Below, in pieces: positions 24,701 through 36,647 of a stretch of 64,000 nt of DNA. The DNA is from Globodera rostochiensis (Eukaryota > Nematoda > Chromadorea > Rhabditida > Heteroderidae), in the NCBI GenBank assembly GCA_018350325.1, contig JAEVLN010000006.1, positions 3,114,693 through 3,178,692 on the forward strand, given 5' to 3'. The notes under the pieces were generated by a model that had not been told where the DNA came from, did not search any database, and saw nothing but the letters and a program-made list of their open reading frames with translations. Position numbers and translations under genes: made by a program. How positions within the stretch are numbered: the first letter of the stretch is position 1; each line of letters starts with the position of its first letter.

Positions 24701-27700
24701 TCAATGCAACAGAATTTGCGGAACAACACGGAAGGCGTGGAACAAAATATAAACGGAACACACCGTTAAATGCAGCACTTCGTCACAGTGACAAATTGCC
24801 TAAAATGCGAAAGCATCAAGACCGTAAACGGAGGTATGTAGATATTGGATTTAAAAAATTGTTCATTACATTTAAAATTTTATTAAATATTTAAAAAAAA
24901 TAACTTCAAATCAAATAAACTCGAAAACTTTCAATTAAAAATTTTTATTTTATTGAAACGTTACGAAATTTTTTTGCAATTAAGAATGAAGAATATTTTG
25001 CTAACCCCATTAGCTATGGAATTTGAAAATCAAAATTCGAGAAATTTATTAATTTATTTAAAAAGTTCCAATTTTAGATTTAAGCCATTGGACCTTGAAT
25101 GGCGGTATGTGAGCATGCTCTTAAGCCAAAAAACTTGCCATTTACGACGGCGTCGTCGAAGAATTCCAGCAAAACCTGCTTCAACAACATCAAATCGTGT
25201 TGACGACGATGTTTTTTTACAATTTCCGGAAATTCGACGCGACAATCCCCAAAAACAATTGCTGAATGTCCGTCTGATGGAGCAAGGTCAGCTGAGAAAG
25301 GATCGCGGATTTTTGTTCATCTACAATGCGACGAGTGGGGAGCTGGTGCCTTCATGTGACAGACATTTTACATTGCGCAATGCGCAGGTAAATTTTGACT
25401 CTGCTGAACGTATTTAATGAGGGGAATTAAAAACTGATCATCAAATAAAACATTGAAGGGTCTTCTGATTAAACCTAGGAAAAATTTGATTTGGATCTTT
25501 TTCATGCCAATAAATTTAATCACTATCAGGAGTATCAGCATATTTTGACTGATCAAATATGAACTATTATTATTTTTTGCTCTTCAGTCGATCGACCCAC
25601 CCGGGCTTGTTTATTAGAATTTTCTCAGCTGTCAGACCAGAACCGGGTCCGTGTCTTAAATCACCTGGATCAGAACTACCGGGCTTGGATAAATCCGAGT
25701 CCGGTCCGAATAAATGTCAAAAATAAATGAATTCAACATAATTACAGGTGGTTTGTCGTGAACTAGGTGAAGACCCGCAAAATGCATACAGTTGGCTGAC
25801 TCCACAATGGGACTACAATCCGCAGCTTCGGATCTTGAAAACATACATGGAACCTCGAGAATGCCGAGGTGAAATGGCACAACAATAAACGACATTTACA
25901 CATTTTTTAAAACCATTTAGGCATTGAACGCCATTTGGAGCATTGTGCGCTTCGTCTAACAGCAACATTGAGCGACTGGCAGTGCATTGACTCGGAACAC
26001 TTCAACTATGTGCATTGCGGACCTGAAAGTTGCTTGATTTTTTAATTTAAAAAATGCAAAAATTTAAATTTAATAAAAAACAATTTACCCCACGTAAGTA
26101 GCGTAAAAAATTGATTATGATTTTTTAATTTTTCCAATTTTTAAAAAATACAAAAATTTAAATTTAATAAAAAACAATTTACCCCACGTAAGTAGCGTAA
26201 AAAATTGATTAAGGCGCTCTATCGGCGGACTATGTTGGACATTGGGGTGGCATAACATTTGCAAGGCATTCACTGGAACACGGCGGGGGAGGAGGCGATG
26301 ACGGGTATGCGGATGAACGCTCCATTCTACGCCATGTGGAGGTGAAATGATAGGGAAATTTTTTTTTAGCGCTGCCGGACCTCCCATTTCTAAAAAACAT
26401 CAAAAAATAAGCGAATTTTTTTATAAATTTGGTCGCAAATCTGTTAACAAATTGAATAAAAATTCCAAAATTTTCTCGGCGGCGTCTATCGGCACCGCCG
26501 ACGCACCCGCCCCTTGTCTAAAAAGTAGTTGAAAAAATCGCGCATGAAAAAACGGTGGCGCTCAGTTGGCTTGCCATTTGAGCGCCGGCGCCCAGAAGAG
26601 AACCTCGCAACGCTCAAGCCGCCTCACCCCCCTTGCGCATCTATGTTCGATCGATAAACGATATACGATATTTCGATAAATTATCATTATCGAAAATGAA
26701 GTTCAATAATCATGATAAAACATTTTATAAAAAACATTTTTTACCGATTACGTGTAAAAAAAAACAATCAAATTTCAGGGTTCCCTTTTAAAAGAAATGT
26801 ACTGTTTTCCGATTACTTTTTTTGTACTGCTTCTTTAAATTCGGCCCCCCAACGGAAAATTGGACAAAATTCTGCAGTTTGTGGACCATTTTTTCTTAAT
26901 AAGATATTTCGAAATTATCGTTATCGAAAATTATCAAAATACTAGACCATTACTGTATTCATAAACGGTTAACTTCACGATTAGGTGGTGGGCGGAGGAC
27001 GCGTGCACAACGACACATTGCATGGTGCAGCACTGGTAAATGTGTTGATCAATTTGCTCTAGCAACTTGTTATTATCAAATTATTAACGATCAAAATTTT
27101 ATGCTTATTGTGGTCCACCTCCTGTTTTCAAGCAAGTTGTACGACGCGCACCGTTGCTACAAAATGTGAACGTCACCAACTCGTCCATGCATGCGCTGCA
27201 GCTGCTCCACCCGAGCAACAACATTGTGCTGAGTCGTCTGAACATCTCGGACAACCGGGGCATTGGAGTCAACATTTTGGCGACAACTTTACATGTGACA
27301 TATTTAATTGTTTTTTGCTTTAAATTTTTTTGGATATTTTGCAGTCGACAAGCGACACAATGTCAGGCGCTGCTACTGGTGGTTCTGCTTCATCACGTGT
27401 CCCGCGTGGCCCGATCACAATACCGTATCGAATACCGGGAATGCTTGACATCTGTTCAATGGGCAAGGAGGTGAAGGTGGGTAGAGAAATCGAGCAGTTT
27501 GCCATAAAATGACATCAAAAATGCCAAAAAAAATCAGGTGGCAGGACGTGTTTTGTTGTACTACAAGTACGACTCGTACCCGGTCGACTGTGTGAAGGTG
27601 TTCAGCAGCAGATTGGCCACAGGCGATGTTCAACGTCCATTGGGCTTTCGTCTGCTCCAGGCAAACTTCTATCAGGCACCAGCCGGCGTGCCGAGGCCGG

Positions 27701-30700
27701 ATGCTCTTTATGTTTACGTGGGCACAACCTTTTCGTACGTAATAATATTTTGTAAATCATTTTAAAAAATTCACGTAAATTTTCATATTTAAAACATTCA
27801 ACAACTAATTAGCAAGAAAATTTAAGCTCTTCTGCCCAATTACGAGTTTTTAATGCTTCATCCGATCTGTCCAATGGTGTTGCGTCTGTAGCGACCCAAA
27901 GCCCATCCCTTGGTATCCATTTGCGAGCCACAGCCGCTGACGGAGATTACGGTAAAAGAAAATTGAACGAACAGTTTCCCGCCTTTCCATTTGAATTTGT
28001 TCAAATTTTTATTGTTTTGGAACAAAAAATATATACTGTCGGCGTATCATTTGAATATTAGGATTATTCGAATAATCCTATTATTTGAAAATATTCAAAT
28101 AATACTAGGAGTTAGTATTATTTGAATAAAAAACTATTTTAACTCAGTAAAATTCGAATTTTACTAGTATAATTTGGAAATACCTTTTTATTGTTTCTAT
28201 ATTTTTTCTTGAAAAAAATAGGATTTTTTACTAGAATTTACTAAAATTCAATTTCGTGAAGGTATTCAAATAATACTAACTCCTCGTATTAAATACTAGG
28301 ATTATTCGAATAATCCTAATATTCAAATAATACGCCAACATATATATTATTGAATAAGTACAACTTGGTTTAAGGCTTTTTGGCCGAAGTGGCCACTTTG
28401 CCTACAGCTCCGATCAGCTCGAAGCCGGTCGACGAAGTTTCCCTGAGGGTATCTCGCCTATTAAACAACGATCGAGGAGCATTGCATTATCGTAATGTGG
28501 GAGAGGTGGGCTGTTCAATAAGATATTTAAAATAATTATTTTAATATTGAAATTAAATTTTTAGATGGGCCCAAATGTGATCATTGAACAATGTGTGATG
28601 GACAACAACGGATACCATTTGTATGGCAACATTTCAACATCACTTCAAGCGATGGAACTCCACGTTCACAACACAATGGCACTTATTAATTTTTTAATCA
28701 TTTTAAAATTTGTATTTAAATTTATTATGATAATGATTTTTTTGCAGTTGCTTTTGTTTCGTGCCAATTCGTTGCGCTACAATAGAGGCGGTGTATTGCT
28801 AACGGCAAACAGCTCCAGCCCGTTGGCACGTCTGAGTGCCGTGCTAAAGAGCAACACATTGGCATTCAACACTAATTCCACGTAAAAATTGAACATATTA
28901 ATTAGAGATCGAACTTGTGGACCGATCGAGAATCTCAAAAATCTCGGTCTAGCAAAATTTCTTCGATTGTGATTTCGATCGAGATTCTCGGCAAAAGCTC
29001 GAATCTCAAAACGGTAAAATTTCTTCGATCGAGTTTGATCTAGAATCTAGAGCAATTTCGAAGATCTCGGTAAAATTTCTTCGGATCGCGATTTCGATCG
29101 AGAATCTCGAAAAAATCTCGTCGAGATTTCGATCGAAAATCTCGATCAGTCCGATCTCTAATATTAACAGATCCAAATGAGAATTTACCATAAATTCTTC
29201 TTTTCTGTTTGGTACAAATATAATAATTTTGCGCTAATTTTAAATTATTGCTTTAGTTCCTTGGCTCTCTTTGGCAACGGACTACAGCAAGCGACTTTTT
29301 TGAATAATTTAATTGCGCACAATTACGCCCTCTATGCGGATACGGTAATAGAATCAAATGTTTACGATATTCTCAAAGAATTTTTTTTTGAAAGCCCCAC
29401 TCTCGAGGCTTAAGTAAGAATCAAAATAATATAAAATATTTTGATTTACGCCAATTAAAAATGAAATTTACTTCAGATTCTTATCAATGGCATTTCCTCA
29501 AATTTTTCACACAATTTGATTGTGTCCAATGTCGGATGGCACACAATAGACACGGAAAATTTAAATGGAGGTAATAAAAATATTATTTTTAATTTAAATA
29601 TTTTATTGTTTTTTAAGTCAATTCATGGCATGTCCCATTGCATTTGTTGGACAACGTTTTTGAGGACAATTGGTCGCTAGGCCATGGGCATCAATATATG
29701 GAACGCTATGGGTACCATGACGGCAATGAACGCGACGAATTTTTGTCAAAACGCCCAAAAAGACAGGTGAGGGGGGGGGTATGAAATTTTATATTATTTC
29801 TTTTATTTTAAGGGGGTTTAAGTGGAATTCCTTCGATGAATTTAATTTGACGTTTTCTTGTTATTGGATTTTTTAAACTTTTTAATTCAATATCAAAAAA
29901 CTAACCCCAAATGCTTTGGATTCAAAAAGGAATCAATTAAGGCCATTAGACGTGAAAATCAGAAACCTTTCTAATTATGGCAATTTTATTAATTTGGAAT
30001 AATTACGAATACGCATAATTAAGTCGAAAATAAAACATAATATTATATTTAATTTAAATTTAATTTAATTAAAATTGCACTTTTTTAGATTCTTTCTCAG
30101 CATGGCGTGTCCTTCGACTGGTGGACACATGTGGGACCACGCGAGCTGAGTCGCTATCGCTCAACAGTTTTAATTGGTTCCGCTCATCAGCAACAAATTT
30201 ACAAAAATTTGTTTAACAATCCGAAAAATGATTTTGAATTGACCACCACCGAAATGGCGGTGTGTCTTTTTAATAAATTTATTTTTTATTAATGATGAAA
30301 TTCTCTTGATAGCTCTGATCAATAATTTTCAAATTGTAACTCAGAAAAAAAACGTCAATTCTTTTTAAAATAAGGATATGCAATATTTTTTAAATATTTC
30401 AAAAAATGTAAAATTCTCTAAATTAAAATACGAAAAAATATCGCATCAGGGTGGACCGGCTCGCTTCGATACCGCGGTTGCTGTTGTGGATGCTCGCAAT
30501 AACTATTGGGGCCCGCCAGGGACGGTGATTTTTTTCAATATTTTTTATTAAAAATTTATTTTATTTTTTGTTTTTTTAGGTTGGAGTTGCGTCCGCTAAA
30601 ATTCGTGATCAAAAAGATGATCCGCGTTTGATTCGTGTCAATTTTATGCCGTTGCTCGCGTCAAACATTTCATTACGTGAAGGTAAAGCATAAAAATGAT

Positions 30701-33700
30701 TTTTGAAATTTAAATAAAATAAAAATCGGCAAAAAATCAAAAATTTTCATCAGGTGATTGTTCTCCTGGTTGGTTCCAAGTTGGGCACGAAGAGTTCAAG
30801 TCTTGCTTTCTCTTCGTTGGGGCATCCAGGTGTTTATTTAAATTGTATTTTATTTTTTATTTTAATTAAATTTTGTTGCTTAAAGCACCTATTTGGACGC
30901 GGTCCAATTTTGCCAAGCACTGGACGCATTTATGCCAATTCTGCGCAATGAGGATGAGCGTCGTGAAGAATTGGTATTGTTTTTTAAATTTAATTTATTT
31001 TTAATTTTTATTTTAGGCACGTCGAATTGATGCCCTCGGGCAACAATATGTCACTCAAGTGGAACGGCATAATTCTTTTGGAGTAATTTTTTTTTTCTGT
31101 TTCAACTATATTTTTATGTATATAAAAATGTTAATTAAAAAATTTATTTAAAATTTTTTTGCAATTTTATTCTATGAATTTTAAAGCAAAACATTTGATC
31201 AATTATAGTTTTTAAATTTTGATTATCCGATTATAAAAAAACGAATTTTTGAGACATTTTTATATGTACTAAAATGTTTTTTGGATTTAAAAAAATATTG
31301 CTTTTTTAATTCTGTGAAAAAAATGGGCAAAAAGGGAGTTGCCCATGGCAGGAATCGAACCTGCGTCGCCACGGCCACAACGTGGAGTACTAACCACTAT
31401 ACTACATGGGCCGAGTGAAACGCATTTAGATTTGTAAAAGACCTGTTCAAAAAGTGTGTTCCTCCTCCGCCCGCTTACTCGCACACATATAAATCAATAC
31501 GTTTTCATCAGCATTTCACTTCCCACTCAGCGATTTGCTGCGATCCCCCGAATAAAGTCTTTTTTGGACTCGATGCCAAAGTCAATTGGACAATTTTGAA
31601 CTCGGGCAATCCAATCTCGGGATTGTAGCGGGTTGCACCAATTTTAAACCAGCTCATAGAATCTTTTTATTGTAAATATGTTTAAGAAATAAATGCCATT
31701 TTTAAGAACGATAGTTGTTTTGGATTAATACATAAATAAATGGTCATAAAAGAATTTGGTTTATTTAATTTAAATTTTTTAGATTGCTTATGACATTCCG
31801 GTTTGGATTTCGTCCGTCACAATTCCATCCAATCAGTGTGGCTGGATGAGTTCACGGACGGCTAGTGTCGGCGAACAAAATTGCAACAATTTGTTGCCAT
31901 TTGTGTGTGAAAAGGGTAAATCACAATTAACTTTTATCAAATCGCTCTTTGAATTGATCCCCCTGATCCAGGGTGAGACCACCTGTAAAATCCAAAAAGC
32001 AGGATTTAGCAGCTGAAAAGGCAGGAAAAAAGCATGAAATTTTTAGGCGATTTTTTAGTTTGTTTTTTGAGGGGTGTATTTTCCATTTATATTGCATTTC
32101 TTAAAGAATTTTCCAGAAAGAAAATTTTCTTCAAAAACAAATTTTTTTTCGAGCTGCTTCACTTCTCTGGGGAGGGGTGGGTGGGGAGGAAGAGGCCAAA
32201 GTGAAAAAGAAGGAATTTAGCATGAAAAGCCCCAAAAAGCAGGAAAAACCTGCTAAAGCAGGTACTATGGTCACCCTGATTTGATTGGCTTATTCACCAA
32301 ATTAGCATTAGGAATTGATCAGACAATAGCTCCTGCAGTCCGGGTCTCGGATCAGACCCCAGGTCCAATTTTTTTTGACATTTCAAAAAAAAACTAAAGC
32401 AAATTTGGTGCCAATTCTGTCAAACTTTATCAAAATTACTCAAAAATCGTCCCTTGAAGGGACGCTGCCTTATCGAGAGCCGCTTTTGTGGCGTCGCGAC
32501 TTCCTGATTGCATGCATTTGCCTGATTGCGTTGCTGACCATCATTGCAGCAATTGCATGCTGTGCATGCCAGCGTGCACAACGGAAAGCGCAACAATTTC
32601 CGCATCAAAAGACATTCTTGCGCGAATCGTTGCGCGACAAACGACAAAATGTACTGTAATTGGCATTAAAAGGCGTTTTAATGACAAATTAATTAATAAC
32701 TATACAAAGCTTAATGATTTTTATTAAGCACAACTTTGCACCTTTCTCACCGGTCAGCGCTACCGGTCTTTTGTCTCAGGAAACGTTTGGTCCATCTGCA
32801 GGTTAGTGCCAACCATGGAACTTTCAAGTATGGCGCGGCTTTTTTTCTTGCCTTGCCTATACTACGGTATTGAGTAGTTACTGTAATACAATAAAGCTAC
32901 TGTAGGTACTGCTATTACCCGATGTGATTGCACTGGCACCCGGGAATCCCTCCCAACTCGAAAAATAAATTTAATTCTTGGCTGGATCCCGCCCGACTCT
33001 CTGACAAACTCCCGAAATATTCCCGCCCGGACTCGAGCCCATTTTACACCCAAATTTTTGTTCGAATTCTTTTTCAATTCATTTAAATGTGTTATATTTT
33101 TGATCAACCATTTTTATATTTTTTTAGCATCAACATTGCCAAAGACAGTTTCATCACCAACAACAGAATATGAGAGTTGCTGCAACAGTTCTTTTTCCAC
33201 AAATGCACATCGCTTTCCATTTGTCGAATTTTTAATTTTAAAATAAATTTTATATAATTTTTTTAAAATTAAGGCATCATCGTGCCCAACATGTTCATGT
33301 ACAGTTTGTTGTTGCTGTTATTCTGCAACAAATTCGTCGTCTTCCTCACATTTTTCCGCCGGGGAATACTCTTTGCCTGAAGCTGAATTGAACACATCAT
33401 CGTCCTCTAACTCAACTAAAAAATTGTATTAAATACGTAATATTGATTTAAATTATATCTTTTTTTCTTCTAATGAAAAACCAAAATTTAAATTAAAGTT
33501 TATATTTAAAATTAAATTTAATCGATATTTTTATAAATTTATTTAGGTATTCTTTGTGCAGTGGTTTCTCAGCATCCTCTGTTTCTTCCGACTCAGTCGC
33601 TGATCAATCAATCAATTCCGATTCAACCCTCACTGCACAAAATGTGAAGAGGAGAAATGGGGTAAAATATTTCTCTGAATATTATTGCAATTAAATATTT

Positions 33701-34639
33701 CATAAAAAACAAAAATTAATGTAAATAGTAAATAAAAATAAATAGGGCTGGCACCCCGTCCCCGCAAATTTAGCCTATTTTTTGTTGGATTTTCCCGACA
33801 CTTCTAACCTCGAACCCCCATCCTCGAATCAAAAATGAAATTGAAGTTAAGAAAAAAATTACAAAATTTTAAATTAATGGATTATTTACATTTGTTAAAT
33901 AAAACTTTTAACATTTTCGGGTTAATAAACTTTAATTGATCATTTTTCTCTACCAAAAAAGGGCCAGCGGTGCCGACAGACGCCGCCGGGAAAAAGAATT
34001 CTTCAAAAAAATTCAATTTTAGGTTAACTCGAACCCCCGACTATCCCAACCTCAAAAAACCCCGGCCCCGCAATTCTCAACCCCGACCTCGAGGTGCCAA
34101 CCCTAAAATATTATTAATTTAGTCTTAAAATTAAAATATTGAAATTGATTTCTTAGTAATGCTCTATACTTTTCATTTCATTTGTTCAGCAAAATTGCAC
34201 TAATCGGAACAGCAATGCGTTAGTGGCTGCCACCAATCAGTAAAATTTTTCAAAAACTTTGTAAATAATGAGTTTTTTCAGTAATAAATGGATTAATGAA
34301 AGTGAGGAGACATTATGCCATTACCCTGAGTATGCGCCGCCGGATCCGGCACCATCGACCGGATATGTCAACTTGGGCAGAGACCGAACAACAATGGCAA
34401 ATATTGGCCATTTGCGGCGGCCTCTTCCAAGGCCAATGGCCAAGTAATTTGTTTTTTTTTTGGGTTTTCCATGTGCCACGGATTAATAAGTTTTAAACAG
34501 ATTTTATTTAATGACCCAAATCATGACAAAAATGTAAATTATGTGTTCTCTGCTCAAAAAATACTCCTTACTCAAAATTTTTAGCTTTGTTAAACGAGCT
34601 TCAATGGAAGACATCAAAATATTGGAGACATCGATGTGA
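12729..34639 (+). CDS. Bark beetle/Anakonda-like giant type I membrane protein (SRCR, beta-helix, C-type lectin)
   Basis: More than 40 small exons. It starts with a signal peptide (MQNFVILFLLSFLAFFFGTV). Early exons read like a beta-helix cap (ESGSTMTIETGVQMYF). Parallel beta-helix-type exons follow, with N/G-rich stretches such as NSTFSHNRGHGIVIES near 15000. SRCR-type modules lie at about 13697-14082, 19702-20640 (GQWGTVCNRSWT) and 25080-26030 (VVCRELG). CUB-like exons occur near 21220-21580 and 27340-27740. A C-type-lectin-like part is split over 30750-31080 and 31783-31914 (VWISSVTIPSNQCGWMSS). The TM segment is in the exon ending at about 32650 (LIACICLIALLTIIAAIACC). Tail exons to 34639 contain STGYVNLGRDRTTM and end KILETSM. 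In flies the family organises tricellular junctions. The splice linking the TM exon to the tail is unclear; read straight on, it stops at 32659. Confidence 0.8.
16600..16750. mobile_element. Short intronic inverted-repeat element
   Basis: CTAGGGCCAAGATTTATATT at the left is mirrored by AATATAAATCTCGGCCTTAG at the right, about 150 bp apart, inside an intron of the bark-like gene. It has no coding capacity, so it is a MITE-like element. Confidence 0.5.
22262..22345. repeat. GATCGAGA-family repeat in intron
   Basis: CTCGATCGAAATTTTACCG, then TCGAAATCTCGATCGGTC; the outer words are inverted relative to each other. It is a short copy of the dispersed family, in an intron of the bark-like gene. 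Confidence 0.5.
23954..24118. mobile_element. Intronic MITE with TAGGGTTG-type ends
   Basis: The left end is CTAGGGTTG and the right end CCCAACCCTA, with a G-rich interior (a run of G near 24038-24052) and CCTCGGGG words. The element at 33744-34109 has similar ends, so both probably belong to one family. Confidence 0.45.
26053..26210 (+). repeat. Tandem duplication of a 60-bp intronic segment
   Basis: A segment of about 60 bp containing CAATTTACCCCACGTAAGTA appears twice, 94 bases apart, in an intron of the bark-like gene. Each copy carries the GTAAGTAG word, a potential cryptic donor. Confidence 0.7.
28031..28347. mobile_element. Palindromic MITE, about 320 bp, in intron
   Basis: The ends are inverted: GGCGTATCATTTGAATATTA at the left, and the complement of GGCGTATTATTTGAATATTA at the right. 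Both run on into the perfect palindrome GGATTATTCGAATAATCC. A second inner pair of TAATACTA words extends the symmetry inward. It is non-coding. Confidence 0.7.
28914..29160. repeat. Long GATCGAGA-family palindromic repeat in intron
   Basis: The outer ends read ATTAGAGATCG and CGATCTCTAATA and are inverted. The interior is tandem GATCGAGAATCTCG, AAAATTTCTTCGAT words. It lies between exons of the bark-like gene. Confidence 0.6.
31341..31411 (-). tRNA. tRNA-His (GTG)
   Basis: On the minus strand a full cloverleaf can be drawn. The acceptor stem pairs GCCCATG with CATGGGC. The D arm carries TAGTGGTTAGTAC. The anticodon stem CCACG/CGTGG holds loop TTGTGGC with anticodon GTG, and the T arm has GGTTCGATTCC (B box). 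The base before position 1 is G, fitting the G-1 of tRNA-His. It has no intron. It sits antisense in an intron of the bark-like gene. Confidence 0.95.
31969..32279. mobile_element. hAT-like MITE in intron
   Basis: The ends read CAGGGTGAGACCACCTG and (complement) CAGGGTGACCATAGTACCTG, with inner words AAAGCAGGA on one side and CCTGCTAAAGCAGG on the other. CAGGGT ends are typical of hAT-type elements. It lies in an intron just before the TM exon of the bark-like gene. Confidence 0.6.
33744..34109. mobile_element. Intronic MITE with TAGGG(C/T)TGGCACC ends
   Basis: The left end TAGGGCTGGCACCCCGTCCC faces the right end, whose complement begins TAGGGTTGGCACCTCGAGG. It carries C-rich and GCCGCCGGGAAAAAG words inside. 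It lies between tail exons of the bark-like gene; a shorter relative is at 23954-24118. Confidence 0.6.
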
Positions 34640-35150
34640 ATGAGTTTTTTTATTATTGACGAGTTATATATATTTAAATGTTTGATCTCTTCAATTTTTT
34701 GGCGTTTTTTGTATTATTATAATTTTTCAGCTTAAAATATAAAGCCGAGACAAATCATTATTTAATTGTAATAAAAAATAAAATCAATTACATTGGGTGT
34801 CTTTATCTAACACTTTTATTTCCTCATTTCCGAATTTTGGATATTTTCCTAATTCACTCAGACGATAGTTCTCTCTAAAATCATTCATTTCCGCCAATGT
34901 TCTTGTTGGCAAATAAACAAAATAAGCAACGTTTCAATACATAAATGCGCAAAAATGTCAATTAACAACAAAAAAATTGCGAAATTTTCGTAGAATTATT
35001 TCCAAAATATTGTTGCTATACCTTTGTCAGAATTTAAAAATGCATTTTTGATTTTCTAGTCTTTATTTTATGCTATAATTTTTTTTTCGGTTTTACGAAT
35101 AGATAAATTTTTTACTAAATCCTATCAAAAAATTGTCTAATAACAACAAA
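34640..35150. other. AT-rich region downstream of the bark-like gene
   Basis: It contains the 3' flank of the bark-like gene (AATAAA-type words near 34770) and no supported gene. Confidence 0.4.
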
Positions 35151-35287
35151 ATGCGCGCCATTGCCCTTATGCTAGCAAGTGGGGTTTTATTCATATGGGA
35201 CGGAGGTTTGAAAAATAAATTTGATTTTTTTTAATTTTGCAATTTTAGCACATGCGATGGATGAAGAAAGTGAAAAGAATGGTGACG
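35151..35287 (+). CDS. Possible small secreted protein, 5' part only
   Basis: Exon 1 (35151-35210) encodes MRAIALMLASGVLFIWDG and ends in a phase-1 donor. Exon 2 (about 35250-35287) continues AHAMDEESEKNGDG and also ends in a phase-1 donor. AHA|MD is a good signal-peptidase site, and the exon plan matches the other secreted genes. No convincing downstream exon was found. One candidate starts near 35901 (EKLALPYPLFAAILIAKLNK) but is not persuasive. The gene may be a remnant, interrupted by the G-rich repeat at 35290-35440, or its 3' exons may be very short. Confidence 0.35.
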
Positions 35288-35289
35288 GT

Positions 35290-36630
35290 AAGAAATATTT
35301 TTGTCCGGGACTGGTACTGAAATTTCTATTTTGGGGGACTGGTATGGGGGATTTCCATTTTGGGGCTAAGATTTTGGTAGTCCCGGGTAGAGTTGGTCGG
35401 GATTGGGATCCCGGTCGGGATTATCCCGGTCCCGGTTGAATGGGATTTTTGAGAAAGGCAGTTGGGTTGTGCTGTAGTGGTGAGTGGTGGAGGCAGTTTA
35501 TATTTTAGAAGACAATTCACAAGTTTTTCATTTTGGACAAAATGAAAAAACCATAAGTGGCCTTTGTTTTGCAACATTCCTAATTTTTGGATCAATTTTG
35601 ATTGCGGCGTAAAATTTACTTGTTACAAATCCCAAAACATTTTTTGATTTTTCAAATTCAAAATTTTTTTCGCGCGTCATTTTAATGTTCGCATAAATTA
35701 TGCAGACAGACTGCACGGGGGATGAGGCGGGCGGGGTGGGGTGGGGTAGTCACAAAAATTAATTAATAATTGTTCATCCACTCCGGTCTTGCAACAATGT
35801 TAGAAATTTATAAAACAATTCAATTGATTTTTAATTTAATTATAATGAACTGGTTTGCCCCATGCTGACCCGTTTGTCTTTGCATTCGTTTTCAATAGAG
35901 AAGCTTGCCTTACCTTACCCATTGTTCGCAGCCATTCTCATAGCAAAATTAAACAAATTTTCTTTTAATCTAAGTAGATGGCGAAAATTACGGAATCGGG
36001 AATTTCTCTAGACCGAAATCCCGGAGTTTGAGCGGGACCGTTGAAAACTCCGATAATTCCCGGTTGTTCGCCCAGTAATTCCCGTCCAGATTTTCCTAGA
36101 AATTCTGGTAGCGATTCGAATTGGTAATAATAACAAATGTTATCAGGCCCAGCATTGGGATCAATGCACCTGGAACCTTAACTGTTCTTGAGAGTTTTAA
36201 TTTGTTTTTAATTTTTCAACAAAATGGGATGGATACTGGTGGGGTGGGGAGCTATTCCCTCCTGCATTTTAAATTTTTTTCTACATTTGTTCAAATAGTC
36301 TACTTTTTTTATTTAAACATTTGACAAATTTGCACTGGTTGCAAAGAAATAGAGAGCATAAATCAAAAATCGTTTAAAGCCCGTCTCTGTGCTTTTCCTT
36401 TTTATTCCTTCGAACGACAAACACTTTTTTGATCAATCACTTTTCCTGTTCGTGCATTACAATAAAATGTCATTCATTTCAGTTAAAAAACAATCGATTT
36501 TTGATTGTGACCTCCGATGTGGAATGCCAGTTGAAAAGCTCTTTAACACGAAAAGCAATTTTTTGAAAAATGTTTTCTAGCAATTTGGAAACCTATCAAT
36601 ATTTACATAGGAAAATCTGTAAAAACAATT
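35290..36630. other. Repeat-rich intergenic region
   Basis: GGGATTGGGATCCCGGTCGG and TTATCCCGG words (35395-35440) and CGGGACCG/TTCCCGG words (36020-36090) belong to a dispersed GGGAT-CCGG repeat also seen at about 38385 and 60850. A G/T-rich block lies at 35720-35750. No supported gene. Confidence 0.4.
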
Positions 36631-36637
36631 TATTTTT

Positions 36638-36639
36638 AG
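36638..36639 (+). promoter_or_regulatory. Candidate trans-splice acceptor of the FAD synthase gene
   Basis: ATTTTTAG|GTCAAACAATG puts an acceptor AG eight bases before the chosen ATG, with no upstream coding exon in evidence. This arrangement is typical of nematode spliced-leader addition, and it decides the start at 36648 rather than in-frame upstream ATGs. Confidence 0.45.
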
Positions 36640-36647
36640 GTCAAACA

